The notes under the pieces were generated by a model. The model saw only the letters and a program-made list of their open reading frames with translations, did not search any database and was not told the origin of the DNA. A stretch of DNA of 64,000 nt from Antedon bifida (taxonomy: Eukaryota; Echinodermata; Crinoidea; Comatulida; Antedonidae). Of the stretch, positions 24,401 to 37,355 are shown piece after piece. The stretch is from NCBI GenBank assembly GCA_963402885.1, contig OY727095.1, positions 15,505,001 to 15,569,000 on the forward strand, in the 5' to 3' direction. Positions within the stretch are counted from its first letter, which is position 1, and the number at the start of each line of letters is the position of its first letter. Made by a program: the position numbers and the translations under genes.

Positions 24401-25057
24401 AACTCACAAACGTAGTTTTTGATAGGTTTTTATGATATGGTCTATTGGAAATTAATAATCACTTGCAAGTTTAAACCTGAAAGACAACAATGACTCTAAA
24501 TTGCCCTGGCAGTGGGGTTTTCCAGCCAAGGTGAAAGTGCACAGTAAACAAAGGCTGGGCAAACAAACATCATCACATTACTTTTTTCTGTTTAATTTAC
24601 CTTATATTATATAATAAATTATTTTATTTATTAAAATCACAATATGTTTGTCAACTATCAATGCATGTTACCATTTTTTAATCGGATGAAACTTATACAT
24701 CCAAATCTCCATTAGTATGAAGAGTGCTCTAAGTCTAAGCCATGAAAAAATGTGTTACGGACTAATTAAGATAAAATTTGCATAATGAAATTAAATTTCC
24801 TATCAGTTTTATTTTGTGAGGTAACAATGCACATGCCTTTGTGCACAATCTAACACACAAAACAACAACACAATCCTTTGTAGTATACTGTAGATTAGAA
24901 ATACTAATATTCTTTTAATAAACAAACTAAACTGTTAAGGCACAATAAATTAATGTCAACAAAAACAAAAAAGAAAAAGTATTTTTGACGGTGTAACTGG
25001 AAACTGAATTCAGATTTACAGTAGCCATAATACAGCACCTACAATTATCCTACTTGA

Positions 25058-25178
25058 TTGTTGATATAAAGTTTGCGGTACACCATGTATATTAACTCCC
25101 GAGGACGACCAAAGCATATTGATCGAAACGTCGAGAAACTCAACAGTTCTATGTGGTGTACCGCAAACTTTATATCAA
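25058..25178. mobile_element. 120-bp inverted-repeat element with GATCGAAACGTCGA core
   Basis: About 26-bp perfect inverted ends (GTTGATATAAAGTTTGCGG and onward). The interior CCCGAGGACGACC, then GATCGAAACGTCGAG, resembles stretches I associate with Penelope-like elements. Confidence 0.55.
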
Positions 25179-25479
25179 CATTTGATTTCGCCATGCAAAC
25201 TTTCAAACAATATATCCTACTCGACATACAAAATGTGTATTTATGTTGTTCACAACTTTATGTTCCTTCCAAAGGATGAGGTAATCATAAGACAACATCT
25301 AGTTGACAATTTTACCACACAATTGATATCTGATAATAGATGACAGTATACTTGTCAGTACACATAAGGCATTATCACAATTCCCAAATCTTCCCAAAAT
25401 AGTTGATGCACACAATTGTGACAAATACTGTATCATAAATTTATAGTGAGGAAATTCAGATATGGCATGTACTGTACTC

Positions 25480-26735
25480 ACGGCAGCCACAGTGCATGGT
25501 GTACAGTACCAAGTTAATCTACACACTGTGAGATTGTACACAGCAGCCACAGTGCATGGTGTACAGTACCAAGTCAATCAACACACTGTGAGATTGTACA
25601 CAGCAGCCACAGTGCATGGTCTACAGTACCAAGTCAATCAACACACTGTGAGATTGTACACAGCAGCCACAGTGCATGGTGTACAGTACCAAGTCAATCA
25701 ACACACTGTGAGATTGTACACAGCAGCCACAGTGCATGGTGTACAGTACCAAGTCAATCAACACACTGTGAGATTGTACACAGCAGCCACAGTGCATGGT
25801 CTACAGTACCAAGTCAATCAACACACTGTGAGATTGTACACAGCAGCCACAGTGCATGGTCTACAGTACCAAGTCAATCAACACACTGTGAGATTGTACA
25901 CAGCAGCCACAGTGCATGGTCTACAGTACCAAGTCAATCAACACACTGTGAGATTGTACACAGCAGCCACAGTGCATGGTCTACAGTACCAAGTCAATCA
26001 ACACACTGTGAGATTGTACACAGCAGCCACAGTGCATGGTCTACAGTACCAAGTCAATCAACACACTGTGAGATTGTACACAGCAGCCACAGTGCATGGT
26101 CTACAGTACCAAGTCAATCAACACACTGTGAGATTGTACACAGTAGCCAGTGCATGGTGTACAGTACCAAGTCAATCAACACACTGTGAGATTGTACACA
26201 GCAGCCACAGTGCATGGTGTACAGTACCAAGTCAATCAACACAATGTGAGATTGTACACAGCAGCCACAGTGCATGGTCTACAGTACCAAGTCAATCAAC
26301 ACACTGTGAGATTGTACACAGCAGCCACAGTGCATGATGTACAGTACCAAGTCAATCAACACACTGTGAGATTGTACACAGCAGCCACAGTGCATGGTCT
26401 ACAGTACCAAGTCAATCAACACACTGTGAGATTGTATACAGCAGCCACAGTGCATGATGTACAGTACCAAGTCAATCAACACACTGTGAGATTGTACACA
26501 GCAGCCACAGTGCATGGTCTACAGTACCAAGTCAATCAACACACTGTGAGATTGTATACAGCAGCCACAGTGCATGGTGTACAGTACCAAGTCAATCAAC
26601 CCACTGTGAGATTGTACACAGCAGCCACAGTGCATGGTCTACAGTACCAAGTCAATCAACCCACTGTGAGATTGTACACAGCAGCCACAGTGCATGGTGT
26701 ACAGTACCAAGTCAATCAACACACTGTGAGATGAT
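25480..26735. repeat. 60-bp minisatellite, 21 copies
   Basis: Exactly 60-bp units (CAGCCACAGTGCATGG, CAGTACCAAGTCAATCAACA), one with a 2-bp deletion near 26145. The period allows a plus-strand 291-aa frame of 20-aa repeats, but the deletion breaks it and no start or splice context supports a gene. Confidence 0.95.
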
Positions 26736-26819
26736 CCCTTATTACACTTTTTAAATAGTGTACCAATTTCTTTATCATACCATGGACCTATAAATAAGAT
26801 AGGTCCATCATCATACTCT

Positions 26820-27410
26820 ATGTGCATTGCAAGTTCTCAAATTGTTAAAATAAATTTCAGTATTAAATAGAAAAGTTCAGTAGTTTTTTATGCATCACGT
26901 CAAACTTTACAGTGCATTGTAGTTATTTGATGCATCATGAAAATGAAAGACCACAACGCTGTGTTTTCTGAAAATGAAAGACCACCACACTGTGTTTTCT
27001 GAAAATAAAAGACCACAACACTGTGGTTTTTGAAAATGAAAGGCCACAAAGCTGTGTTTGAATGCTTGTTGTGAGATCAGAGAAGCCCCATGGAAGGCCT
27101 GTTTGTTATGTGGTGACACAAGTATAGAAACGTCACTCAGTTCTGATTGGTTGGTTAAAAAGCTTATATTTTTTCTCCATTCATACAAAGTAAAACCTGA
27201 TTCGACCAACGAGATGGATGGCTCGGTGTATTGATGAGGGTATAGCCCCAGAGGCAGTGGCTGCAGGGTCGACGCTTGTCAATTTTTTGTTCTACTTTTT
27301 TTGTGGGTTTTAAAAAAAATGTTAAGCCTGATCTCCTCAATGAGTCGAGCATGAACGTTAAAACATCTTCATCATCCATGTGTTTACGTTCGTCTGAGGA
27401 CCCAAGTCCG
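26820..27410. other. Intergenic, short tandem duplications
   Basis: 26935-27060 has three to four ~34-bp units with GAAAATGAAAGACCACAA. No gene is recognised. Confidence 0.6.
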
Positions 27411-27926
27411 TAGCCAGGATTTTTACAGGGGGGTTCTTTTTTTCCAAAAAAAAAGGCACTTCTCCCCCTTATAGGAATTACCCTCCGGTTTAATCTCCCC
27501 CACCCATTGAAGATTTAATATCAAACGTATATCAAAACACCAATGCTGTTGGTCACCAGCCATAAGAGCAACCGCATCCTCTAAGAGTTTCCTGGCCCAG
27601 GACCTGGGCCCCACCATGGTTGAGGCTGAGGTAAGAAAAATTGAAAAAGATAGAGCACTAGATGCTTGGAAATTAGTGTTATACTTTGAAAATATCAGGC
27701 TATGTTTGGTAGAAAATATTGTATATTACACATCGCACCAAAACCAACTCTTATACATCGCACCAAAATCAACATCGCACCAAAGCCAACAAGCTTGCAT
27801 GTTTCAGTCCCTCACGTAAGGAAAAGGCAAAAAAGCACTAATTTGCTCTCCTTGTGTTTTCGAGGAAATAATGCCCAAAACTGGGGGTTGATATCCTGAA
27901 GGATACAGTCCAACAGTCGTTTTGGA

Positions 27927-28145
27927 GTGGAGTTGTGGCTTGGTGGTTATGATGCTTGGCTACCACTCCAAGGGTCCTGGGTTCAAGTCCCGTCACATGT
28001 CAGGATTTTCTAAGGACAAAATTAGAACTCCACTACCAAAGACTTGTAATAAGACTTTGTTTATGTAGAACATCTTGTGTATATGTTTGTCTTGTGAACC
28101 TCTGAGGGTCCCTAATGATCAGCAATTGCTGGATGGATCACCCTC
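27927..28145 (+). mobile_element. tRNA-derived SINE
   Basis: Head with A box (TGGCTTGGTGGTTATGATG) and B box (GGGTTCAAGTCCC). The tail GAGGGTCCCTAATGATCAGC then GCTGGATGGA is also present alone at 30405-30435, suggesting a shared LINE-type 3' end. Confidence 0.75.
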
Positions 28146-29039
28146 TTTAAATATGGTAAAAAAAACGTACTACAGACAGTCGTACAAAACAAGAAATAAG
28201 GCCATGTCCCAACTTGGCTGAGAGTCATTGGCCAACTAGTTCTACTTAACCTGGCTGGGCTAGTCTACTATTTTAGGCTATCTAGGCTTAGCTAGAGTAG
28301 GAGGGGCCAGCCTAGCCTAAAGCTAGGGAAAAAAAAATCGGACAGAAAATGTGGAGTTGTTTACCTATATTTCACTAATACAAATCTAACAAGCAATAGT
28401 CAACAAAACATTGATAATAAGTTACAAAGTATCATTTTAAAGTTAATATTGTGCCATAAAAAGGGTTATTTGATTGTCAATTGGCTGTGTTTACACAGGG
28501 CTGTCACACGCGATGATACTAGAAGATAGAGCAGCAGCTGGAAGGATGACAGCACATGTTTTTCTACTGTATTTTAGTAACCAAAATGGTTGACATTTTT
28601 CGGAGAAAAGAATCATCAAAAACAGAAGTGAATCTCTCTCTCCAATTGTTACACATTATTTAGGCCCACTATTAAATATTGTTTTTATTAACTATATTTT
28701 TTACATAAAAATTGCTTTGTTAAATAAAAGAAACCATTTGGTTGGTACTTGTCTGCCTGCTCTAGAGGTGTTTCTGTAACACCGCATTGGATACACTGTG
28801 AGGTAATGAAAGTAAATTGGCGCCTGAAAGTAAATTGGCGCTTGAAAGGAATGGGGAATCCCCCTTGGCGACGCTAATTGCTGGTTTTAGGAGCGCGATC
28901 GTGGTTGAGCGGAAATCCGCTCAGGATCGAAACAGATTCGATTTTGTGAAAATACCGCGCTGTAATTATGGATTCTGGCCAATCAACGACATGATTGAAA
29001 TGACGTCATCTATCAACAACTTTTTTTTGTGTCCGTCGA

Positions 29040-29440
29040 GTAGTCAAAGACGACAATAAATACGAGTGCCGTAGTAGCCCTAGCCTAGTTTTGCAACTTC
29101 TTTTTATTCAGAAATACAAACACCTACGACGTGACTAATTGTTCGTATAAGGATAGTGAAAAGAAAATATACATTTTAGTACGTTATTAGGCAACAAGTC
29201 CCTCTAAAACTTAGGTCTGTGTGTGCTAGGCCTACTGACAGTCAGTCACATCCAGGCCAGCAGTGACTGTAATAACATGCATTAGCCTCGAGGCCTACAC
29301 GCACCTACTTTCCACCACTCTGTTCGCGAACTCTGCACGCTGTGTAAATGGGAAAAGCCACGCGGTTTTTCGCTTACAATTACTGCTTACCGTTACCGCT
29401 CGTCTGTGTAAATTGGCCTTTCACTCTACACACCACGCGT
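29040..29440. repeat. Interspersed repeat, copy 2
   Basis: Same orientation as 18280-18680, with a few indels. It sits inside a larger region bounded by inverted GTAGCCAGG ends. Confidence 0.7.
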
Positions 29441-29949
29441 GGCGAACGTCCCTGGCCGGCCCTACGAAAGCAATACATGCGCAGTGTAACTAAAATGAAC
29501 TAACTTTTTTCTGCGGGGCCGGATAATTCATAGTCAGAGTCGGCAAATGATGTAAAATCACGAATTTTCTTTGTAAAATAAATTTGAAAATACACTGGAA
29601 ACGGCGGGATTATTAGCTATTTTATGATACGATCTTGCTATTTAGTAATAAAGGTAACATTTCCCTGCTGGCTATACTACAGAAAAGGCAACAAATCATC
29701 ATATAGGCTAGGCCTATGCCTAGAGTAGGCTCTCTGGTTTGAAAGGGCACTTCAGGAAAAGGGGGTTAGTTCGAACCCTACGAACCCCCCTGGCTACGGG
29801 CTTGGGACCGATCCAATGCAGTTGACGTCTGTTCTCTAACTAATATATTAATAACAACAGCAAGTTGTGGAGACTCCCTCCCTCCCTGCCTACTAGTACT
29901 ACTCTACTAGGCCTACTATAGTAGTAGGCCTAGGGTTAAAAGGCTAGTA

Positions 29950-30817
29950 GGCCTTTGGGCGCTAATGCAGTTTCGTACCCACCTCTTAAAATTACTCAAA
30001 ATTGTTTCAATACTTTATCTAACCTACTCACGAGTTGTCTACAATATTCTGCAAGCATAAAATGGTAAAATATCGATAATTTTGTATTTATAAATATTGT
30101 TAATCAATTAATAATTGAGCACCCTTCAAAAATCCATCGCCAGCTTAGCTTCGCGAAAATCGTCGCTAGGCATGCAGAAAAAAGTACGGAGGCCTTATAG
30201 GGCATCGATCTATAGCGGACGATGTAATGGTCTTATTATAATATGTATAGCTATAACAAATATGTTTTATATGTTCCTCATGAAACGAATTTGAAGTTTT
30301 TTCATAAAGAAATATTTTGTGTTTAATTATGTTGTTAATTTTTAGAAATTCTTTTTATTTTGAGTGTTGTGTGTTATTGTTTTGTCAAATTATATTTTTG
30401 TGAGGGTCCCTAATGATCAGCTTCGGCTGGATGGACGACCACCTGTACATTACATTTCAATAAATTATATCTTTCTGTTTTTGTTGCATTTCTTATTTCC
30501 AAGTATTTAATAAAGAGGTCTTTCATTTTCAAAGGTGAATAAAAAATTACAGCGTCCGCTATAGATCGATGCCCTATAAGGCCCCCGTACTTTTATCGGC
30601 AGGCCTAGCGATGATTTTCGCGAAGCTAAGCTGGCGATGTATTTCTGAAGGGTGCTCAGTATTAATTGATTAAAAATAGTTATTTTTAAAAAAATATCGA
30701 TTTTTTACAATTTTATGATTGCATGCAAGATGATGCAGACAACTCGTGAGTTGGTTGGCTGCAGATTTTGAGTAATTTTAAGGGGTGGGTACGAAACTGC
30801 ATTAGCGCCGGCCTTTG
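29950..30817. mobile_element. 852-bp element with ~250-bp TIRs and 8-bp TSD
   Basis: Direct GGCCTTTG at 29950-29957 and 30810-30817 brackets inverted arms beginning GGCGCTAATGCAGTTTCG. The arms stay alignable for about 250 bp to GCATCGATCTATAGCGGAC. The central ~310 bp holds a SINE/LINE-like tail and no transposase. An 8-bp TSD fits hAT, P or Merlin groups, but the termini fit none I can name. Confidence 0.85.
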
Positions 30818-32107
30818 TTAGCTAGAGCATGGCTAGAGGTAGGGCCTGCCCCAGCTAGTAGGCCTAGGCCTACTAGGCTACTACTACTACTAGGCAATGT
30901 CTCCCTACCTAGGCCCTACTAGACTAGGCCTAGCCTAGGCCTAGCAATGGGAATCCCTAGCAATTATATAGAGTGTTAGGCCTAGGCCTAGCCTAGGATA
31001 CAAATATAAGATTCAAAAAATTAAAAGAAGAAAGACCTGACATTAAACCAACACAGTATAAAGAATTCCGTATATGATATGGTATGATAATATTATGAAA
31101 CAAAAACTTACTTCTTGAGTTTGACATTCTTCGAGGACGATAACATGCGAGTGGTTGTTTGTTGGGGTGATTAAACCAAAGATCTTATATACTAAAGATA
31201 GGACACTCTCGGAATTTTACGTGCAATTTATGTAACACACATGGAGCTCATTTTATAGGGCGCCCTCTCGCTCAAACAAGTAGATTTATGGATCAGATAT
31301 GTCTACTGTATTGTAACTGAATACTCAATTTTTTTCATCACAATAATTGCGGTAATGTGCGATTAAATTATAATAAATTATTTCCTGTACTTTGTATATC
31401 TCTATTTGTTTTAATTACTGAATATTGTTGTTATTATTGAATGTTTATCATCATCCTCAAAATCATCATTTAGGAGTAATCATCACTCACATCACTACTA
31501 CTTATTTATGCGAGTCGGTCCCTCTGGTATTAACAACACTAAGCGCATCGTATTCCGTTTTTGTTCTTGATATGTTCTTCCTTTTCATCCAGCAGCAAAA
31601 CAGTATAGATTAGGAAAATATAGTAGTCAAATAGTGTGTTATAAACAATTAAAAAAGAACAAGAAGTCACTTTTTGAAAATCACTACTTCGACTATTTTA
31701 TTGCAGTAATTTGTAGGAATATATTTATAAACAATCATAGGCTTAAGCCTACAGTCATGACATGAAACAGATTATGATAGTCAATTCTGAGACAATTCAT
31801 ACTAGGACTACTGTATTATGTACCCATCATTCGCCATGACATTTATTTGTTATTATAATTTATTTAAAACCTGAGATAGCAATTAGTTATGTTATAGTAG
31901 TCTCAGTTTAAAATTAACTCAAAAGCTATTGCAAAATGATGCACGGGCCACCCAGAGGAAATATAAAAAATGTAGAAACATTGAAATAAAATCATCATAT
32001 TTATAATTATTCAATCATCATACCAGACCGTCGTAATGATCATCATTTCTAGCCGATAATGCACAGACTGAGGCCCGTACAGACCTCCTACAACTTTATG
32101 GCATACC

Positions 32108-32401
32108 TCATAAATGTGATACTTTAATTAATTTTTCACTCTTCTTCTTATCATTGATTATGTCTCTGTTGAAGAATTTAACAGCATAGAATATGCGTAG
32201 GTTTACGTACGTTTCAATTAGCAATGTTTCAATTGCTGGTGAACAAACATTCAACTTCATATAGGAACTAGCTGCTTTGGGTCTTCCAGTTTTCGATTGG
32301 TTTCTCGCATCGCACTGTTTACAGATATCGCAATTGTGCATTACACTTGCTTTCTTGACGACGTAACCGGCTACATATACTAAAGTATTTAGCTGAGTCA
32401 T
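32108..32401 (-). pseudogene. P-element/THAP9-like transposase fragment
   Basis: A 97-aa open stretch with LNTLVYVAGYVVKKA then CDICKQC. The YvAGYVvrK plus C-x-x-C pattern is typical near the C-terminus of P-like (THAP9) transposases. No intact transposase lies around it. Assignment by motif only. Confidence 0.4.
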
Positions 32402-33019
32402 CTCAAAGTCTTCTAAGCAGCAGTCGTCGTCAGAGCATCGTTGTCAACATGATGCGATGATGATGATGATTGGGCCATCATTATTGCATCAATTCCATTT
32501 GCTGTCGATCAGTGTCTTCTAGGCAATTCGAATTCCCTGACGGAATTAACATCCTGTTGCACATAACTTCCTTCAGGGAGGCTCTAAATTCATCTGCCAT
32601 CGGGTAATAGCGATGACCCCCCTCTCCCTCTGACAATAGAAAATAAGTTCTCAAGGCAATCTTGATTTAGTCTGCCTGTGAGTATAAACTTAAAGGCGTG
32701 ATTGTTGATTAATCAGTATTTGAGATTCTTCGAAATGAATATTGCACAAGTGGCAATTACGTGTAAATAGGAACTTGGTTTCCTTCTCAAATCCGCGCGT
32801 CGTGTGTTCTGGGCCCATTTTGCGCACCTGTAAATTAATAATTGTCTAGTGAGTTTTTGCTTTATCATAATTAACGTTTACGTAATTATAGGACGTCTAC
32901 GTGCATGCTAATTGATTTTCAAATTGGTTAGGGCTTAAAATCAAATACTTAAGCCTAACCTAAAACCACTAACTAACTAACGGTTGAATTTCATAAATAT
33001 TAAGTATAAGATTCAATTA

Positions 33020-33560
33020 AAAATTGTTTGTTAGGGCTACTCAACGGATAAGTAATATAACCAGGGAACAATAAAAATAGTGTAATTTCACTGATATTAT
33101 AACTAATCATAATGTCCTAGCCTAATAATGAATTATTTCATGCGTTAATATACTGTAATGTAAACGGCTAGTTAAATTAAACGAAATAAAATAACCATGA
33201 GACAGAAAGCAAATATTAACCATGAGACGGAAAGCATGAAATAATCAAGATCACAATTTGTTTATATTAAGTATTATTATTATTATTTTTTGTATAATGT
33301 AAAAAGAGGGACTAGGCCTACAGCGACATGCCAATTGGGCTTCTTGTAGTCTTTCGACCAAATTTTTACTTATATGCCAACAATTGTAATGATATATATT
33401 TGGTCAATAAATGTTTCTTGAATTGAAAGTTTTAAAAATTGTTTGTTAAGGGTACTAGGCCTAGCCTAAATGTTAGAGGATAAGTAATATAACCAGGGAA
33501 CAGTGAAATTAGTGTAATTTCACTGTTATATAACTAATGTACTAGCCTAGTAGGCCTAGC
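33020..33560. repeat. Duplicated ~120-bp segment around a LINE 3' end
   Basis: 33020-33150 and 33437-33560 share GATAAGTAATATAACCAGGG and the following 60 bp. Between them lies a LINE-type tail (CCAATTGGGCTTCTTGTAGTC, ending AATAAATGTTTCTTGAATTG). Confidence 0.6.
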
Positions 33561-35384
33561 CTAGGCCTAGTAGCCTAATAATGATAATAATAATCATTTC
33601 ATACGTTTAATTATTAATAATAGGCCTAACTAGCCTAGTTTATTAATATAGCCTAGGCCTAGGCCTAGCCTATGTATAAATTGAATAGTAAAAAAAAGTA
33701 AAGTAAGATTAGGCTAGTCCCTATGCCTACATAGTCATAGCATATGTTAAGATGTACTAGGCTACTTAGGCCTATTTAATTACATAAATTTACCTGATCT
33801 TGTCTTTGGAAAAATTGTAAAACTTAAGTTCTGGGTTGGCCTTTCAATTGCTTTTACAATTAATTGCAGCACAGTACATCCCTCCACTTTTTCTCTTTTC
33901 ATTCAGTGTTTCTTAACCATACAAACTTTGGCGCGACTTCTCAATCCCATTTTATAAAGAATATTGCGATCGTCACGCAAAAGTTCGTTACTTGTTTAAG
34001 CGAGGGGGCGCACTATAATTTGACGCTTCTAAAGTGTTACGCGTAAACGCGGGTAGTGTCACATCTTTAGATTATAAGATCTTTGATTAAACTTTATTTT
34101 TTATAGAGGGCGCAATCACCATTTGTGTACGTAACACATTATCGCTGTGTAATATCGAAGAACTTTATTAATATTACTCTCTGGATTGGTGAAATGGATA
34201 TTATTATTCCTATTCCTATAATAATACAATGAATTTTTTTTAATAGCTAAGCACGTACATTTTGATATAATGATCTCCTCGATGTTAAAATCTACACCTT
34301 CCAAACAAACACACTATCCTTACAAATAAACAAATAAGTTTTTCATTCATTAGTATTTATTAACAAATATGAGATAAAATAATGTTGCAAACAACAAACT
34401 ATACTAGATAAAACTGTGAATTATTATATGAATTTATGTAGAAGATAATGTTACATAAGAATCAAAGCATGATTAAAGTAGAAATATACATTCATAAAGG
34501 AATTATATGTGTATATTAACAATTTATACTTAAATTTAATGTGTATAAAATATAATACCATAAGAAAATTATAATTATGTTCATGTGAAAAGAAAGTGTT
34601 AAAGAAATGCTATGAACATGTTTAAAGTATAACATATTGGTAATTGGTATTAATTAAAAATTATAATTATTTTGTTATGGATATTTGAGTTGAAATACTT
34701 GTATATAGTTATGAAAATATAATTTTGTTTTATAATTATAATTATTATTATATCTTAATGTATGTATAAGAAAAACTTACATCTGTATTAATTGAGTAGA
34801 GTAGAGAAACAAATATTAATGAAAATTATGCATATTATATAAAGATAAATATTATTTACAAAAATATGAATTTTTATAAGGAATAAAAGTGGGTAAAATC
34901 CTCACAAAAGAGAAAAAAAAACAAAAAAAAACAAATATATAAGCATTACAAGCAGCATAAACACTGAATTGAGCTTTAATTTACAAAATTTAATTAAAAG
35001 TGAAAACACTTTTCAAATCATTTCAACAAACAGATATCATAAAATGTATTCATAAAAAATATAATTTAGTACAAAAAAATGTAACACTATAAACAATTCA
35101 TCAAACAATAATTTAGATTTAAGCATTGTTTGTTTAACAACCGGATCAAAATATGGAACAGGGCTAGAGAAGTGGCGTTTAGTAGCACAGTGAGATTCAA
35201 CAAAGTTGTGTCTATGTCTAGTGTGGTAAGGGGAAGGATTAGAGGGTGCAAGGATTTAATTATTTACTTCCTTTTACCTGGTCTCATTTGCATAATATGC
35301 AATAATTACAAAAAAACAAAACAGAACACATTATGTGTTTGTCATGTTTTGTTTTTGTAATTCTGCACAAAAAAACATATAATT

Positions 35385-35965
35385 AACTTAGAAAAGAAAG
35401 AACAAAATATTAATGTGAATTGAATTATTATATTTATTGTTAGGCCTATTAAGTACAGTAGGTCACACTTTAACTAAGAGAGAACAAAATATTAATGTGA
35501 ATTGACTTATTATATTTATTGTAGGCCTATTAAGTACAGTAGGCCACACTTTAACTAAGAGAGAACAAAATATTAATGTGAATTGAATTATTATATTTAT
35601 TGTTAGGCCTATTAAGTACAGTAGGCCACACTTTAACAAAGAGAGAACAAAATATTAATGTGAATTGAATTATTATATTTATTGTTAGGCCTATTAAGTA
35701 CAGTAGGCCACACTTTAACTAAGAGAGAACAAAATATTAATGTGAATTGACTTATTCTATTTATTGTTAGGCCTATTAAGTACAGTAGGCCACACTTTAA
35801 CTAAAAGAGAACAAAATATTAATGTGAATTGAATTATTATATTTATTGTAGGCCTATTAAGTACAGTAGGCCACACTTTAACTAAAAGAGAACAAAATAT
35901 TAATGTGAATTGAATTATTATATTTATTGTAGGCTTATTAAGTACAGTAGGCCACACTTTAACTA
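35385..35965. repeat. 81-82-bp minisatellite, about 7 copies
   Basis: AGAACAAAATATTAATGTG starts recur at about 35399, 35481, 35562, 35644, 35726, 35808 and 35889. Each unit contains TAGGCCTATTAAGTACAG. Confidence 0.9.
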
Positions 35966-36049
35966 AAATGCAGCATGAAGGATGAAAACACAGACTGACA
36001 ATTGCACATCATTAATATAATAACATCATTATCAATTTGGTCATTTTTG

Positions 36050-36190
36050 GTAAAAATTCCTGTACTATAAATATAGTGATTCCTACAGCTTTTAGATTTA
36101 TCCACAACAAATTGTGTTGTTAAAATCCCTGTACCATAAATACAGTGATTCCTACAGCTTTTGGATTTATCCACAACAAATTGTGTTGTT
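36050..36190. repeat. 69-bp tandem duplication
   Basis: Two units containing GTGATTCCTACAGCTTTT and ATCCACAACAAATTGTGTTG. Confidence 0.85.
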
Positions 36191-36447
36191 GAGTGGAAAA
36201 TATTATTGTCTTGGTCACAATACACTTAGATTGTCATGGTCTAATTATTACATGATTTCTTGATTTAAAATACAACTTAGCATCATTAATCATAACTACC
36301 GTAGTTATTAATACAAATAAATAGCAACATTATTATCATCAGTATCATTTTATCCCCATCAAACACCTATTTGCTGCTGTCATACCCCATCCCCTTATAA
36401 ATTTGATTAAAAAAAATGTTTTTCATTTATCAAATTATTATTTTACT

Positions 36448-37098
36448 TTAAAGACGTACTGTCCCCTGAAAAAAATAATTCTTAACAATTTTCTTTTAAT
36501 ATGCAACTTTAATGTCACATAATAGTTATCCATTTTGACCAAAAATTGGATAGAAAAAATGTATTTACCTGAAGAAACTGTAATTTAAAGCAAAAAATAG
36601 TCAAATTGGCTGCCAGCCAATGGGTTTTTGGTTGAATTTAACCATTTATTTTGTCATTTTATACGTGAAAAAATATTTTTTTCTACGAAAGTGATTAACT
36701 TGATTAAAACTTCAAAAAAAAAAACCTATCCAAAGTCTGATTTAATAATAATAATAATATCCTGGATTTATATAGCGCCTAATGTTGTGAAACCTTATTA
36801 CCCCAGTCATTTTTTGGATCAAACACGTATGGAAACATACTCCCATAATGCAGCTAGTAATCAGCGCAAAGTTGCGTCTTGATCTAACCGGGTTCCCATT
36901 TATACACCTGGATGGAGAGAGGCAAACGTAAGTAAAGTATCTTGCCTAAGGATACAAGCAATGCAGCGAGAGTTGGATTCGAACCTCGATCTCCAGTCAG
37001 TAGTCGAACGTCCAACACACTGCGCCACACGCCCTTCACACTGCGCCACATTTAATTAATCTTCATTTTTCATGTTTTTGGGGACAATACATCTTTAA
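36448..37098. mobile_element. TTAA MITE (GTACTGTCCCC) with nested SINE
   Basis: TTAA-bounded, ends AGACGTACTGTCCCC and GGGGACAATACATCT. About 300 bp of tRNA-SINE interrupts it. Confidence 0.75.
36745..37060 (-). mobile_element. tRNA-derived SINE nested in MITE
   Basis: On the minus strand the head carries TGGCGCAGTGTGTTGGA (A box) and GAGGTTCGAATCC (B box). The tail ends in an ATT repeat after CCTGGATTTATATAGCGCC. Confidence 0.75.
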
Positions 37099-37355
37099 CA
37101 TGTTTATAGCTGCAATATACACTTTGAAACAATAAGATTGTAGGGGCATCTCTAACTGTCCATCTAACTAAATACTGTATCAATATTTGAAAAAACCCCA
37201 CTTTTTGTTCCCATATCCTACCCATCAAAATGTGTATGCTAATTATGTAACTTTAGATATCTAAACTGTAATCATATAAAAATAGTAAGCATGTCTGTCT
37301 GTCCATTTTCAAATAGTAAGAGCAATTGGTTTTCAATATGAAATGACAAATAAAT

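Larger units (their letters stand above)
27411..29808. mobile_element. Possible element bounded by inverted CCCAAG-CCGTAGCCAGG ends
   Basis: CCCAAGTCCGTAGCCAGG at 27411 and its near reverse complement at 29791-29808, both next to a GGGGGG/CCCCCC stretch. No target duplication is visible, so these may be two separate ends. Confidence 0.4.
30820..34090. other. Intergenic region
   Basis: Apart from the transposase fragment (32108-32401) and the duplicated segment (33020-33560) I see only AGGCCTAGGCCTAG-type patches (30860-30990, 33540-33680) and AT-rich sequence. Confidence 0.5.

Noticed and set aside
25462..26734. Long plus-strand open frames of 20-aa repeats (ATVHGLQYQVNQHTVRLYTA type)
   Set aside because: They arise because the minisatellite period is 60. 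A 2-bp deletion splits the frame and there is no supporting start or splice context.
35757..35957. 66-aa minus-strand repeat frame
   Set aside because: Derived from the 82-bp minisatellite.
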